Assembly (NCBI RefSeq): GCF_001649575.2
Contig: NC_051435.1
Coordinates: 6,815,506-6,879,505 of the forward strand
Origin: Kryptolebias marmoratus
Lineage: Eukaryota > Chordata > Actinopteri > Cyprinodontiformes > Rivulidae
Reading direction: 5' to 3'
Length of the DNA: 64,000 nt
Below, piece by piece: positions 37,991-50,184 of the stretch. Position numbers and translations under genes: made by a program. Under the pieces are notes generated by a model. It did not search any database. It saw only the letters and a list, made by a program, of their open reading frames with translations, and had not been told where the DNA came from. Position 1 is the stretch's first letter, and each line of letters starts with the position of its first letter.

Positions 37991-40900
37991 TCCCTAGTGT
38001 CCTACAACAAGATGTGAAAGACAGAAGGATTTTCTAAGATTCCTGAAAAAAAGACACCTTTGCTACATTTCTTTTAATTGGAAATATATTTTTATATTTA
38101 TGAAAAAGTAAACCACAAATGGTGGGATCAAATATTCTCACTGTCTTTTATTCTCTTTGAACCCCCAGCAGCAGGTTCCTATAGAGAAAAAAACCCTGTT
38201 CTTTCCCCTCAGCGGTAAAGATCTTTTTGTTTTCCCCTGACATTGGGGTTTGCCACTAAACGCAAGCTGAGAACTTGGCAGTGAGCCAGGTTGACAGGTT
38301 AAAGAGTGTGACTGTCCACACAGAGAAGCGCGTTGAAAAATGACAGTTTGGCCAACACTCGCTCCAACTCTCACGGGCCGAGAGTTGAACCGGAGTGGTC
38401 CTCTCAGGTTGTTGGAAGCTGTCCAGATTAATTAAATGCCACGCTCAGTGGAAACAGAAAGCCGACTCTGGCTGCCAGCTTCTTGTTGTTCGACAGAGAT
38501 GCCATCGTGACTGGGTGCATATCTCCAGATCTTGGAGAGCAGGTGGACTGCATGATTTATCGGGAAGTATTTTGAAGCCTACCTGCTGAATTTGTAAACA
38601 ACATTGATTAATCTGATGCACCTTTTTACAAATGGCTGCAGTTTGTGAAAATGACAGATCATTATAATAAAGGTGCAGGGGACAGGAGGGGCTGCTAATA
38701 TGTATCATGGCCCCGAGATAAACTCATATGGATTCCGTACAGCGTCATTGATTTCCCATGCATCAAAAGAACCAGCAGCACTTTGGTGAACAATGCAGAA
38801 ACTTACACTGGGGAGAGGCTGAGGAGAAAAGTGTTGAAAAAGACATCTAGGAACAAACCACAGCGACCGGGACAAAGACAGTACACAAACCTTTTGTGAT
38901 TAAACAGAAACAGCTTCACTTTTTGTGGTTTATAGCATCGGCTTTTTGACAAACGTCAAGCCCACTGCGCCTTTGCTGAGTTCTCTTCTCTGCATATCAA
39001 CTCCTTAATCTTTGAATGTGGCATTTTAATACTCTGTGGTGTTGAAGCACAAACTCATAACACCTTTTGCAAAGATAGAAACACTGCTGTTCCGGGTGCC
39101 TCTTCTGTGCTTTGGTGAAATCATTTGCTATAGAAGTGTTGTCTTTTTTTGTATTTTTAACCTGCGTAGAAAATATAGAACATATAACCAGACTTCAATG
39201 CTGATATACTGAATAGAGTGGAAGAAAATGGATTAAAGAGACCCATATTGTAAGTACAGTGTATCTTCTATTAAACTGAGCTATAGAGCCTGAGAAGTAG
39301 GGCAGTGCTGTTTCCCTTGCATGCAGCCAAATGAGCTGTAATTGCCTGGGGAGCTGGAAATCAAACTCAGGGGTACAGACAGGAAGGAAAAGCTCATTCA
39401 GTACTCTGATCAGCAGCGATGAGTGGCAGGTCATTGTTAACATTCAGAAAACAAACAACTCCTGCATAAGGAGGCTCATTGCTCAGCAGGCCCAGACAAT
39501 GAGATGGAAATCACCAGGGACCAACAATATGAGCATGAAGGAGAAACTAAGCAAGAGGCGAGGGATTTGAGATAATTTTGATGGAGTTACTTTGCTTTGT
39601 AACAACAAATTTAAAAAGATGCATATAAAAGACTTTGTACTATATTGTGAAAAAGATTGTAGGTTTTTAAGTAAATAAAGTGTAAAATTAAGCACTAAAC
39701 TCTGTTAATTACACTAAATAAATGCAATAAAAGATTGGTAGTTAGGGTTTTGTTTAATTAGGCAGTTATGTAATGAGGTTACTTTTAATGAACACTTGCA
39801 TCAACTTTCAGTTGTAATGCTGTGCTTTAGTAGTGACTAATTAAGCACATTTCAGGAGGTGAAGGGGTAAACTACCTGTAGAAACTGAGTATAAATACTC
39901 CAAAAAACTTGACTTAATTTTTTTTTTAAGTTTAGGTTTCATTTTATTTATTTCAGACTCCACACACTCAAAAAGGCAGTTGGATTATGCCAGGTTTAGC
40001 CAATGGCTTGTTTACAACATCAGCTCCTTGGCAGATAAAAACATAATTTATACAGAATATAAAAAATTAATCAATACCAACAGCGTAGATTTGGGGTCTA
40101 AACAAGCAACAACAGTGCATTAAAATACATATAAATCAATGCAACTGAACATAAATTTAAAAACTAAAATATAAAAGTCTAAATTCAAAAGTATCAAACA
40201 TTAAATTTCACACAATAGAAAAAAAAATCAAAAGGCAAACTTGAAACAACTATTCATGCCTAATGTTAACCATGTTAACCCTGCTACAGCACTGGCCACT
40301 AAAATGCCCATTCTTGGCTTCCCAGGGATTAAAAAAAACATATCTGTAAGTGTGTTTCACAGGTTGCACTTAATGAAAATGTGACTGACGAAAAGCAGAT
40401 TTTCTTCAGAGAACAGTTTCAGTGGTGGAGGGGCCACATTATTTAAAAAAAACAAGCCAGACACAAGAGTATGTGATTCTGAACTCGACGGTTTCATTCT
40501 GAAGCTGATGTCCCATCCCACCCCTTTTTTAAATTTTATTGTTTTACATAAATATTTGTAACACATGCAAATTACACTTGGTTAGGTATTGACTGTAGAC
40601 AGAGAGAAATAAAAGAAACCGTTCAAATCTGGGTGATCTAATGGCTGTTTAAGGTTAATAACATGACTTGGAGTAAAAACATATATAGATAATTATAAAT
40701 AAATTATACCTGCGGTTCCTTACAAGCCATGTTTGTGTGTCATGAGGCCAGAGACACGAGGCTTCTTCTGTTGAGGATTTTTGGTTTTCAAAAATGGCAA
40801 AATATTTGAATGGAAAATGAGCTGGAGCAATATACAGTAAAACCTAAGATGTTGTTTTTAAAGCAGAATATGTTCTCACTGAATACTGATAATGTTTTGT

Positions 40901-42835
40901 TTGGTTTTCTATTCACTGAACAGTTATAATAACCCCCTGTTTAGCTGCACTGTACTGTACATCTTCAGACTGTAGTATCTCCAGAAACTTTAAATGTTAC
41001 TGCGGCCTGGAGCTGCACTAACATATATATAGAATAAAAACTAAAGAAAAGTCTTACTTCCACAAATAATAGCATTAACTTTTGCTTTATTGTATAGTAT
41101 TGTGGAAAACAAGATCATTTCTTTAAAAAGTAGCAGATACTGGGACCAAATTTCATTTATTCATGTGCTATTTTTCTTAGACTAATTACATTTACTTTTG
41201 ACAGATCATCCTCCAGAAAAATGCTAATGTGAATTTATTTATTTACATCTGGCTGTATACATGCTATAGACATTACAAAGACATATTGAGGCTGTTTAGT
41301 TTAGTTTAAATTTAATTTGAAAAGCTATGTTGAGGTTTGTCATGCTACCATCAAACTGTTATTAACAGGAATGCCTTTTGATTGCATGAACATGCCTTGT
41401 GAAGGCTGTTCTGACTTAGTAAAATATATATTTCTAAATGTAGAGTTGATTTTTTAAGTTGGATGTGTAGTGACAAAATCAATATAACTTGTCAACTAGA
41501 AAAAAAAACTAGGCACCCTGCTCGTTTTTTCTCTTTTTCAGATTAGTTTATGCATTAAAGATACCCAGATCTCAGTGAAGTATAGCATCAAAGATTTATT
41601 ATTAATTGTAAAAAAAATTTAGCTTTAAATCAACATTTTTTTACATTCTTGACAAAAAAACCCACAGCTAAAGTTTGTGTACTTAACACCACCTTCAGCA
41701 AGTTTTACAGGTTCTTTGGAGGATTTTTGTGAAATTCTTTTTTTGCAAGTGTGTTTTATTGGATTTTACGTTCACTGTTTCAGTAGTCTATCCTCTGATT
41801 TTTATTTATTTTATTTTTGCTTTAGGATTGTAGAAATCATGCCAAATCCTTCAGCTTAAATAGGTTTATGCTGTTTATACTGTTTACACTTTAAACATTT
41901 TATATACAGTGTGATGTTTTTTTTCCAGAACTGGTTGGTATCTAACTGGATGCCGTATTTTCTTTGGGTGGCACACAGAACCAAAAACAGATCAATACTT
42001 ACAACCACTTGCTGAGATGTTTTCAAGTCCCGTTTTCATTAGGTTTTGCACGATGTTTTCCCCAATATATCTCTAATTATTGTGACAAACAACTTCAAGT
42101 TAACCATAATCGATCTCAAAATGTTTTATTTAACATTTATTTGTGAAACTATTGTTAAACTTTGTGATGAGGATGCAGAAAATGTCTTTTCTCTCATGAC
42201 TTTTCTGCCAGGGTCATATTTGTGTGCACAAATAACTGAGCAATGCTACGGCTGAATCTTTAAACCTTTCTAAGGTCTTTCATAATGTTTTGAGGTCTTA
42301 ACCTGACCGCCACCTTCCCTGTTAACTACTATTTCCTAACTGCTTTAGTCTCCAGAAAACACTTTGCAGACTTCTTATGGTCTTCTCCTGCTTTTGAAGC
42401 ATAAATTATTTCTACATTCAGGGCGGTTGTTGGAGGAGTTAATGGCTGCTGATTGTAGAGACAAGGTTTAAGGTGTCAGAGGGTTTATAAGGCTTATAAT
42501 TTGTGTACAAAACTCTCACAGCAGACATTGGCAGAGTCAGCCTTATATGACTGTTAACCTTCTAAAGTGCTGCCACTTCTCAGTCAGTTTTGGTTTGACT
42601 TTTCTCCCAAAAGAACAAGTCATAAATTATTATTCTGCTTGCATCATCTTTGGATAGCAATCATTTAAAACTATTTTTATTTCTTATTGTATTATTTTTT
42701 AGATTGTTTAGTAACTTTTACTAATGAGTGAGTCTGTAAACTTCACTTGTCAAGTGTGAGAAATTTTAAAATTTAGGTCTGTATTGAAAAGCTTGTGGAA
42801 GCTTTGTCCTGTTCACCCAATTGTAGCACTGTGGG
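37991..42835. other. Gene-free DNA, partly AT-rich
   Basis: No exon, RNA gene or clearly bounded mobile element was recognised in these 4.8 kb. Open frames are 60-87 codons. The A-rich sequence at 39960-40250 has the look of old repeat DNA, but I cannot name it. The 38340-38580 patch is GC-richer without a supportable exon. Confidence 0.45.
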
Positions 42836-42847
42836 CTTCAGAATTTC

Positions 42848-43078
42848 ATCTATCCATCCATTTTCTGCCACTGGAGGGACATCTGATGGGGGCATCCTTC
42901 TCCCCATCGACTCTCTACATCTCCTTCAGGGGAATCCCAAGGCATTCCCAGGCCAGAAAGGATATGTAGTTCTGGATCTGCCCCGGGGTCTCCTTCCAGT
43001 GGGGCATGCCCAGAAAACCTGCACAGGGACGCATCCTATTCAGATACCCGGACCTCCTCGACTAATTACTTTCAAGGA
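42848..43078 (+). repeat. Degenerate teleost repeat with 'CATCCATTTTCTGCCACTGG' start
   Basis: Contains ATCCATCCATTTTCTGCCAC, GGCATCCTTCTCCCCATCGA, TTCCAGGCCAGAAAGGATAT-like text, CCCCGGGGTCTCCTTCCAGT, GGGGCATGCCCAGAAAACCT and CAGATACCCGGACCTCCTCG. The last three blocks are familiar from an abundant fish retroelement-associated repeat. The two open frames over it (61 and 97 codons) are repeat artefacts. Confidence 0.6.
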
Positions 43079-43194
43079 TTTCTTTTAACAAAACCAAAAT
43101 CCATGCTACTAAAAGGTTTATACTTTTGTTTCTAAAGCTATGTGATCTATATGCAACATAAACAAATAACCTCTTTCATCAGTGAGTCTGGGAT

Positions 43195-43665
43195 TGCTTT
43201 CCTCTTCTTTCAGTGATCATCCAAATATAAGCGTCAAGGTGAGTTGAGTGACTCTGGAGGCAGCATAAGAAGCAAAATATAATGTATTTTTTATTAAATA
43301 AAAGGGCTGACAATGCAGCAAAATAAACCGTCCAAAAAAAAAAAAAAAAAAAAAAAACAAGGCTGAAGCACACAGAACAGAGAAACAAGAACAGTGTAGA
43401 GGACAGTAGGGACTATAATGGAAAACAGGGCTGTTTAACCAGGGAGGGGTGATTACTGCTGGAATGAGGATCAGGTGAGATAATTAGGCAGATGAGATGC
43501 AGCTGTGAGGAGGAGAGAAAGAGTGAGAGAGAGAAGCAATAGCTGATGGAATAATGGGCTGACATAGGGAGTAAAACTTACCAAAAATAATAAAACATAG
43601 GAACTATCCAAGTAAAACAACAGGGATACAAATAAAAAAAACACAAAACAAGACGATCATGACAA
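43195..43665 (-). repeat. Degenerate interspersed element, family B copy 3
   Basis: On the minus strand it begins at about 43665 with TCATGATCGTCTTGTTTTGT and continues with TATTTGTATCCCTGTTGTTT and CACCTGATCCTCATTCCAGC. It passes a 24-bp T-run (plus-strand A-run 43334-43357) and ends near TATGCTGCCTCCAGAGTCAC. Its layout parallels the copies at 1613-2070 and 28990-29345. It may be a nonautonomous retroelement or solo LTR, but target duplications were not identified. Confidence 0.4.
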
Positions 43666-44165
43666 GAAGTCCTGCAGACATTTTTATGCTAGTTGTTGTC
43701 CAAAAACTCAGTGTAACCAGATTTTACTCTCACTGTGAGAATTTTTGTTGTGAACGGACAAACAGCTGCTGTAAATTATCGAAGCACAGACGGAATATTA
43801 GCAGGATAAGCTCTACAAGAATGATTCACTGTAAAATGAATCAATCTGAACAACGCTGTCAGTGAGGAAAACTTTTTGGCAGTAAGCAGCACACTTTTGA
43901 GCTGCATTGTTCTCCCCTGAGTGCTTGTCATTTATCACTTGACTTGACATACAGGAGCATTGGTCCTGAATGGTGGAGATCCATCTTGCCCTGGTTAGCC
44001 TTATTTAGTTGGATTTTTTTTTTTTTTTTTGAATTTTGTAGAAATGTATGCAAGCTCTGAGTCATACTTTTTCCTAACTTTTATAATAAGCTCTCTGTTA
44101 ATGATGGTTTGTATTAGGATAAATAAATAAAAAACATATAAAGGGGCTAAAACAAAATCTTAAAG
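43666..44165. other. Gene-free DNA
   Basis: Only a T-run (about 44018-44033) is notable. Confidence 0.5.
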
Positions 44166-44166
44166 T

Positions 44167-44724
44167 TTGGATAGTCATACATAATACAGCCAGGTACATA
44201 CCTGTTGCATACCTGGGACTTAACTGGTACAAACCACATACTTACCCAGTACATATCTGGTACTTTCCAGGTACTTACCTGATATACATCTGATACCTGT
44301 GAGGACTGGGCTGTAATCTGTAGTTACTTGTTTCACTAAACTTACAGAGGACAAACCTGGTACTTACCTGGTATGCATCAGGTATGTACTTGGTACTTAA
44401 CCAGTACATTCATAGCACTTATTATGCACATACCAGGTAAGTACCTGTTATGTACTAAATAAGTACCAGTTGTGTACTGAAGAAGTCCCAGGTAAGTTCC
44501 TGGTACATACCCCTGACATACCAGGTATATGTCAGGCACATATCAAGTTAGTACCAGGTAAGTACCATTTATGTACTAGGTAAGTACCTGATACACACCA
44601 CATATGTATTAGGTACATGCCAAGTAAGTACAAATTAAGTAACCAGTACATACCCTGTATCCTGCAAGTATGTGTCAGGGAAGTACCAGGTGCTTACCCA
44701 GGCTGTGTTAGGTATTGCTACCAA
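44167..44724. mobile_element. Inverted-repeat-bounded GTACC element, long copy
   Basis: Left boundary TTGGATAGTCATACATAATA with CAGCCAGGTACATACC following (44167-44202). The right boundary, inverted, is TTGGTAGCAATACCTAACAC with AGCC following (44724 downward). The boundaries are therefore inverted repeats of each other and match those of the 27590-27871 element. The interior, about 500 bp, is a chain of 10-20 bp units such as GGTACTTACC, GGTAAGTACC, GGTACATACC and GGTATGTACT, mostly in one orientation in the left half and the opposite in the right half. No coding capacity. Confidence 0.7.
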
Positions 44725-46070
44725 TGCGTTTGATACATAAAGTATAAAATTGGATTAAAACATAATTCATAACCAGCAATGTCAGGTCTTGGAAACAACA
44801 TTGAAAAGAACAGTAAAGTTTTCCTTCAGCCGGCCTCATCACATTTTGAAATTTCCTCTGGAATAGTTTCAGCAGGATCTTCTCTCTCACATTCTAATCT
44901 CCTCCCAGATAAATTGGCTGCCAGCCAGCTGCTCTGGATCATTCTGGTCTAAATGGAGAGAGAGACAGAATAGACGGCTTGTCAATTTGTTCCCAATATC
45001 CTGGCTCACAGTGCTCCCCGACCTGCCCACTTCAATCCTCAACACTATTAAGAGTGTCTCAATCCATGCGGAAAGGAGTGGAGCTATTAAAGCAAAGTCG
45101 TGTCAAGACGTCCCGCTTTAATTAATCACATACAAAAATTAAACCACTGATATCCTGCAGCAGAGATTTCAGGTAAGAGTCACTCATTTGATAGAAGAGG
45201 GTGTCGTTTTCAGCACAACAAATTCTGGTACTTGGTTTACTATGTAGTCACTTTGGCATATACATGTCACTTTTCCATTTTGTCCAAGTAAATGCTCCCG
45301 GGGCTCCTTCAGCTGTTACTTTACTCTCCTTTTGGAGACTTTATGGCAGTTAGGAGAATGGCTGCAGTGCTCAGACACGGTCTAGACAAAGAAAAATGAG
45401 TGCCATTTCACCACCAAGTGATTTAAATGTTGCCTGTGTGATTTAAAAGGCCCAAGTAATGTTTGACAAAACCACACGGTTAGACAAGCACTCCCCAAAT
45501 AGCTTTGCTGACATTAGGAGAAACAGACTTCATTTACCTTGATTTGTGTAAAGCCATTTCCTTGAACAAACGGCCTGTGCCAAAAGATAAATGAGTTAAT
45601 CCAACCTATTCTCTTGTCCTTTATGGTGAATGAGGGACGTAAATAATTGTGAACTTAGGGGTCATTATGTACTTAAGGTATTTAGTCCTCCTGGATGCTG
45701 AGAAAAAATGAGAGAGCTTTATCTCAATTGTGGCTGATAAACACTGAGCTGTTCATGAAAACAAGAATAAATGCCTCAATGAATCAGTCTAGAGAAGGCG
45801 TTTGGATTACACAGCGTATCAGCGGCACTTACAGTAGCCACTTAGTGTTTGTTGATGTTTTCAATGGAGTTGGGTAATACTTCATAATTATGTGATGAAA
45901 ACTCTGTCTGCTTTTCTGTCTAGAGCTTCGGCTCCATTTACTGCTCTCACTACACTGCATTCTCTGGGTAACACTGTTAAAATCTATCTCTGAAGCAAAA
46001 AAATAAATACATTAAAAAAAACTGTGATTATGCCTGCTGAGGAATCGGGATGTAATCTTAAAATACAAAT
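44725..46070. other. Gene-free DNA
   Basis: No repeat or exon recognised. The stretch 44890-45130 is more GC-balanced and unique-looking and may be conserved noncoding DNA, but nothing in the sequence alone proves it. Confidence 0.45.
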
Positions 46071-46071
46071 A

Positions 46072-46360
46072 ATCATTTGCATATATCTAATGATACAAAA
46101 AGCATCAAGTTTTATATCATTTACAGTAAAATCCTGTTGCATATATGATTTAATCTTCAGTTAATCGTCCTAATTGCATGGTTATGTGACGAAAAGAAAA
46201 TAATTTAAACAGTCTATTGACATCTCATTTCCATGTTCTTTATTCACAAGCTTTCCAATAATCCAATTCAGAACAATTTGCATGATTACTCCTCCATGGC
46301 TTTTTATCCACCTTGCCAAAATTCAAATACTAATGAAACTCGTCCTTCGCATTTGCATAT
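46072..46360. promoter_or_regulatory. Cluster of octamer (POU) sites, enhancer candidate
   Basis: The exact octamer ATTTGCAT occurs three times in the same orientation at 46075-46082, 46276-46283 and 46351-46358, with a partial TTGCATAT at 46137-46144 and TAAT-type words between them. POU-factor octamers in such density are characteristic of neural and early-developmental enhancers in vertebrates. The AT-rich background raises the chance rate of each word but does not easily give three exact octamers in 285 bp. Confidence 0.35.
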
Positions 46361-49244
46361 TAAAACAATCTTGTCAGTCAAACTGTGTAGGCGAAGACGG
46401 TGAGAAAAGGCAGTTCGGCTCTTGCTCATGCTGGTTAACTAAGCCCAGAGAGCTCCTGGTGTTACTGATGCAAAGAGCCAAAAGAATCAGAGAGAATACA
46501 TGGAAGATGAAGAAAGAAAGCAGCGTGTGATTTTTATTTTAACTCCTAATTTTGGATTTGGTTTCAGTTGAACTCTTATGGTTTAGACTTCTGCTGAGTC
46601 TCCAACATCATAACATATGTTGAGATGTTACATGTCAATGTAACAATGACCAACATTTTTGGCCTAATGAGGACCAAAGAGTTTAAATTGTTAACCTCTA
46701 AAATGTACCATCTTTCATGTAGACTAAATAAAAATTAACCCAGTTCAATGTATGATGGTTGCACATAGTGTGTTAATGTTCATGGAATAAAAAATATTGG
46801 TCATTATAAAAACCTAAAACCAGAGAGTGATTAGCATTTTAAGATAATAGTCAGCAAATGAAGATTTTATAGTCCCTCAGATATGTTTTCTGAGTTTTTT
46901 AACATCTGGAAGGGAGTTTTATAACATAAGCGCTGAGCGGGGGAGTTTACTTTAAAAACCTGAGCAAATGTCAAAGACTACACTCTTTATTTGGCAGAAA
47001 ACATTCATGTTCCATCAGTTCAAACTTCATTCATACAAACACTTTGGGGGTTCTTGATAAATTGACTGATTTAACAACAATATTATAATATGGTATATAA
47101 ATTAGAACTTTGGAAAAAAAAATCTAAAAACCCAGCAGCAGTCCAGTCTAGCAGTTTTCTCAAATGAGAAGGCTTGTTAATCAAACTGAAACCATTTATG
47201 GTCCTGTGTGGTGCACAAATCCAATGTTTACATACTGTGTAACCTGCAGTTTGTTTTCTTCATCCATCCATCCATGCATCCATCCATCCAGGTCTATTTC
47301 AACTCTCTGCACACAAACTAACTGCACTATTATGTCAACTCACCACACCAGGTGAAGCTCACTGCACTGTTTTATCTGTTTGATGATGACTCACTAGACT
47401 ATCATTGCAGCTAAACATGCTTGTATATGTATATAAAGATCTATATGGATATACAATGTATATAAACCTAATTCATAACCCTAACCCTTGCTCTTACTCC
47501 ATCTTTTCATATTAAACACAGAACATAACAAACATAAACAGTACAAACAGATAATTGCCTTTGAGGACATGCACCCACCTGGTCACTGTATGACGACTAT
47601 ACGCACCAGACACAGTACATTTTAAATAACTAAAGGATGCCGTCAGGGTCACCTGATTCATCCATGCACCATAAACAACATTAGATCAGAGCCATGTACT
47701 CAGATTTGACCTGATCTCTAGCAGTCTGTGCCTTACGTTGATCTCTATACCAAACCTTGAGCAGCTGCTGAGCTTTAAGGGGAGATCACCTAGAAAAAAA
47801 CCTCACCAAACCTAATAAAATAAAACAGTTACTATGAAGCATACATTATACTATGATAACATTATACTGTTAAATATAAAAGAAAATGTGCTTTGCAAGA
47901 ACACTTTTGACTGACTTGATTTGTTGTGCAGTAAGTTGACATGTTGGGAGATGATGAGGTGCAGCAGGTTGAATTGTTTCCCAAAACTTTTCACTTAATA
48001 AAATACTGTGGTGCAAAATATTTTATTTAAACAGTCACTGAAATAAAATTTTTATGAATACATCAAATATTCTAACTATAAAAAACATTTATAGCTAGAT
48101 ACAGATCCTAAGCCATCTTTCCCTGGAATCTGTCATTACCCAAGGAACACATTTTTTGTGCAAACACCAGTAAAGACATATAGTTAAATAATTTAATAGG
48201 AACTCTTATTTCCAGATTCAGTTCTCACTTTGCTGGTTTGTTCACAAGCACACACTCAGCAGTTTTCATTGAGACAGTGAGTAAATAATTTCTCTGTATA
48301 TGTAAAATATACTTGTATTAATATGGAAAAGCATGTTAAATTATAGTCATTGTGCTTTTTGCCGATTCTGAAACTAAAGACTTGATGATGCGTTTTCTGA
48401 ACCTATACCTGACATAATGTTTCAAAAATAAATCTATAATGCAGGAAATGATGGGAAGCTAAAACTTAATTTGTTTTGAATAAATGACATTTCTGTTGAG
48501 ACAGTTTCAAAATGGAACTGCATATTTTCTTGGTAATTCATTATGTTGAATCCATGTGCAATGACTTTCAACCAATTGACACTTTTGTAATTTTCATAGA
48601 CAGATCTTTTATTGAGCACGGTGCCTTGGAAAAAGCTTGTATTGAGCTTATATAGAATTTTTGATTCTACTGTTATGTATTTATTATATTTGTTAATGTG
48701 GTGGAACATTTATTACACATAATTGAAGAAAATATAAGAAGTATTTGGTTGTGTTACCATCCTCTATTTTAGATTGTTGCCTTTGCCAAACCCAGTTTGT
48801 GCATCAGACATGTCTATTGTAATCACATTAGTCCCCAATTGTTTTATTTGTTTGTTTTCTGCCAATTGATGTTGTGCCCAGGAGACACTTGTAATTGGCC
48901 TGTCAATAGCACCAATACAAAAAGCCAGTTCACATTTACCTCAAACTTTCACACATTTCCAACAAACACTTTAAAGCCATTATCGCCCTTGTATATAAAT
49001 GGAAACTATTGGACCCAACGGACAACAAACAACTGCCACAACAAAGGCCTGTTTTCTCCACGTGGAACATTTTCATCATGACTTCTTAGTAATAAATTAC
49101 AGCCTCACAAATGGGGTGATCAGACCTAATGAGTACCTAAATTTGAGTGGCCATTCACATGAAACTGTGTTTATAGAGTGAAAATAATTGACTGTGAGAG
49201 TGTAATCTGTGGGCAAATTCATCTGTGTAATGGCGCACGTTTTT
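46361..49244. other. Gene-free DNA
   Basis: A short CATC run lies at 47261-47290. A few TATATAC-like words occur near 47430-47470. Nothing coding is supported; frames are at most 94 codons. Confidence 0.5.
47261..47290 (+). repeat. Short (ATCC)n microsatellite
   Basis: Seven CATC-type units with one G interruption. Such runs often mark the start of fish SINE/LINE-tail repeats, but no recognisable repeat follows. Confidence 0.85.
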
Positions 49245-49258
49245 CCACTAGATGGCCC
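49245..49258 (+). promoter_or_regulatory. CTCF-like motif, plus orientation
   Basis: CCACTAGATGGCCC fits the CTCF core at all but one position near the 3' end. It faces the reverse-oriented motif at 51009-51022. Confidence 0.35.
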
Positions 49259-49637
49259 TTGCACCCAGCTGTGCTGCCTCTTTAGAAGTCATGTTTCATT
49301 AGCACTTCATTTGATTGCTTCTTATTTTTTTAGTTGTTTTTCTTTCCACTTTGGAAAAATACACATGACACTAATACCCATATTTGAATTCAAAACTTAA
49401 TGGAAGTGAAATTTAAAAAGAACAAAAAGAAAAAAAATAAACTTGCATGCTAACTGTTACTGATTTGAACCTCCATATGTTTGTTTTGTTTATTTTACAG
49501 TAGATTAAAAACATTTCAAAATACTCTTAAAAGTTTGAAACCAATTCAAAGTTGGTGCTGAAGCTATTTTTAGGTTATGTCTTTAATATTTCTTTATAAT
49601 GTTGTAATATGAGTAGAACGATACGTAAATCCAGTGT

Positions 49638-49670
49638 GAACACCCACCTTTTAAATAAAGGTGGGTGTTC
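49638..49670. repeat. Perfect 14-bp inverted repeat (hairpin)
   Basis: Arms GAACACCCACCTTT (49638-49651) and AAAGGTGGGTGTTC (49657-49670) pair without mismatch around the 5-nt loop TAAAT. It is too short for a microRNA precursor on its own. It could be a protein-binding palindrome, a small cruciform or the relic of a small inverted duplication. Confidence 0.9.
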
Positions 49671-50106
49671 CCTGCACAAATGAAAGCATCACAAACTATG
49701 CAGATAGTTAAAAATAGCCTCAGTCACTGAATAACAACCCCAACATTATATGCATAGTACAGTACAATATGTTCTCCCCATTTGAGGAAGTGGTTTGCTC
49801 ACCAGACTGTGTCACACGCAATCCTCTTCTAATGCTTGATACTAAAATCATTTTTGCTTTTAATCATCTGCTCTTAAGCAGAATAAACAACACCAGGACA
49901 CTAAGAACACTGAAACCAAGAAGGACATCCTTCAGGGTGGGAGATGTTGGTCACTATCTCATGTTGGAGATAAACTGTTCTCTTTGCAATGATGGATTTC
50001 CCTCCCAAGTCGTCTCATAAACATCTTAGTACTAAACACCCCACACCAGTCTTCCTTTCTGCAGCTGCATGATAACCCATGGGCTCTGGCTCATAATATT
50101 ACAAGG

Positions 50107-50184
50107 TTTCTCGTAGGCCAGCGTGGGTAAACCCCATGCCAGATGAAACTGGTGTGGGGTTTACCCACGTTGGCCCATGAGGGG
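50107..50184 (+). ncRNA. Long RNA-hairpin candidate, pre-miRNA-like
   Basis: Inner arms 50116-50142 and 50149-50175 (27 positions each) are separated by a 6-nt loop, ATGAAA. 24 positions are Watson-Crick pairs. The three others become G.U wobbles if the plus strand is transcribed but A.C mismatches if the minus strand is. An outer 9-position extension (50107-50115 with 50176-50184) adds one A.C mismatch and eight Watson-Crick or G.U pairs, again for plus-strand RNA. The result is a stem of about 36 pairs with one mismatch. Length fits a microRNA precursor, but the loop is short and no known microRNA was recognised. A small palindromic transposon or recent inverted duplication is the alternative. 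Confidence 0.4.

Noticed and set aside
42784..43088. 61- and 97-codon frames
   Set aside because: They lie inside a degenerate copy of an abundant fish repeat.
47476..47492. Telomere-like AACCCTAACCC
   Set aside because: Fewer than two full telomeric units. Too short to be an interstitial telomere or fusion scar.
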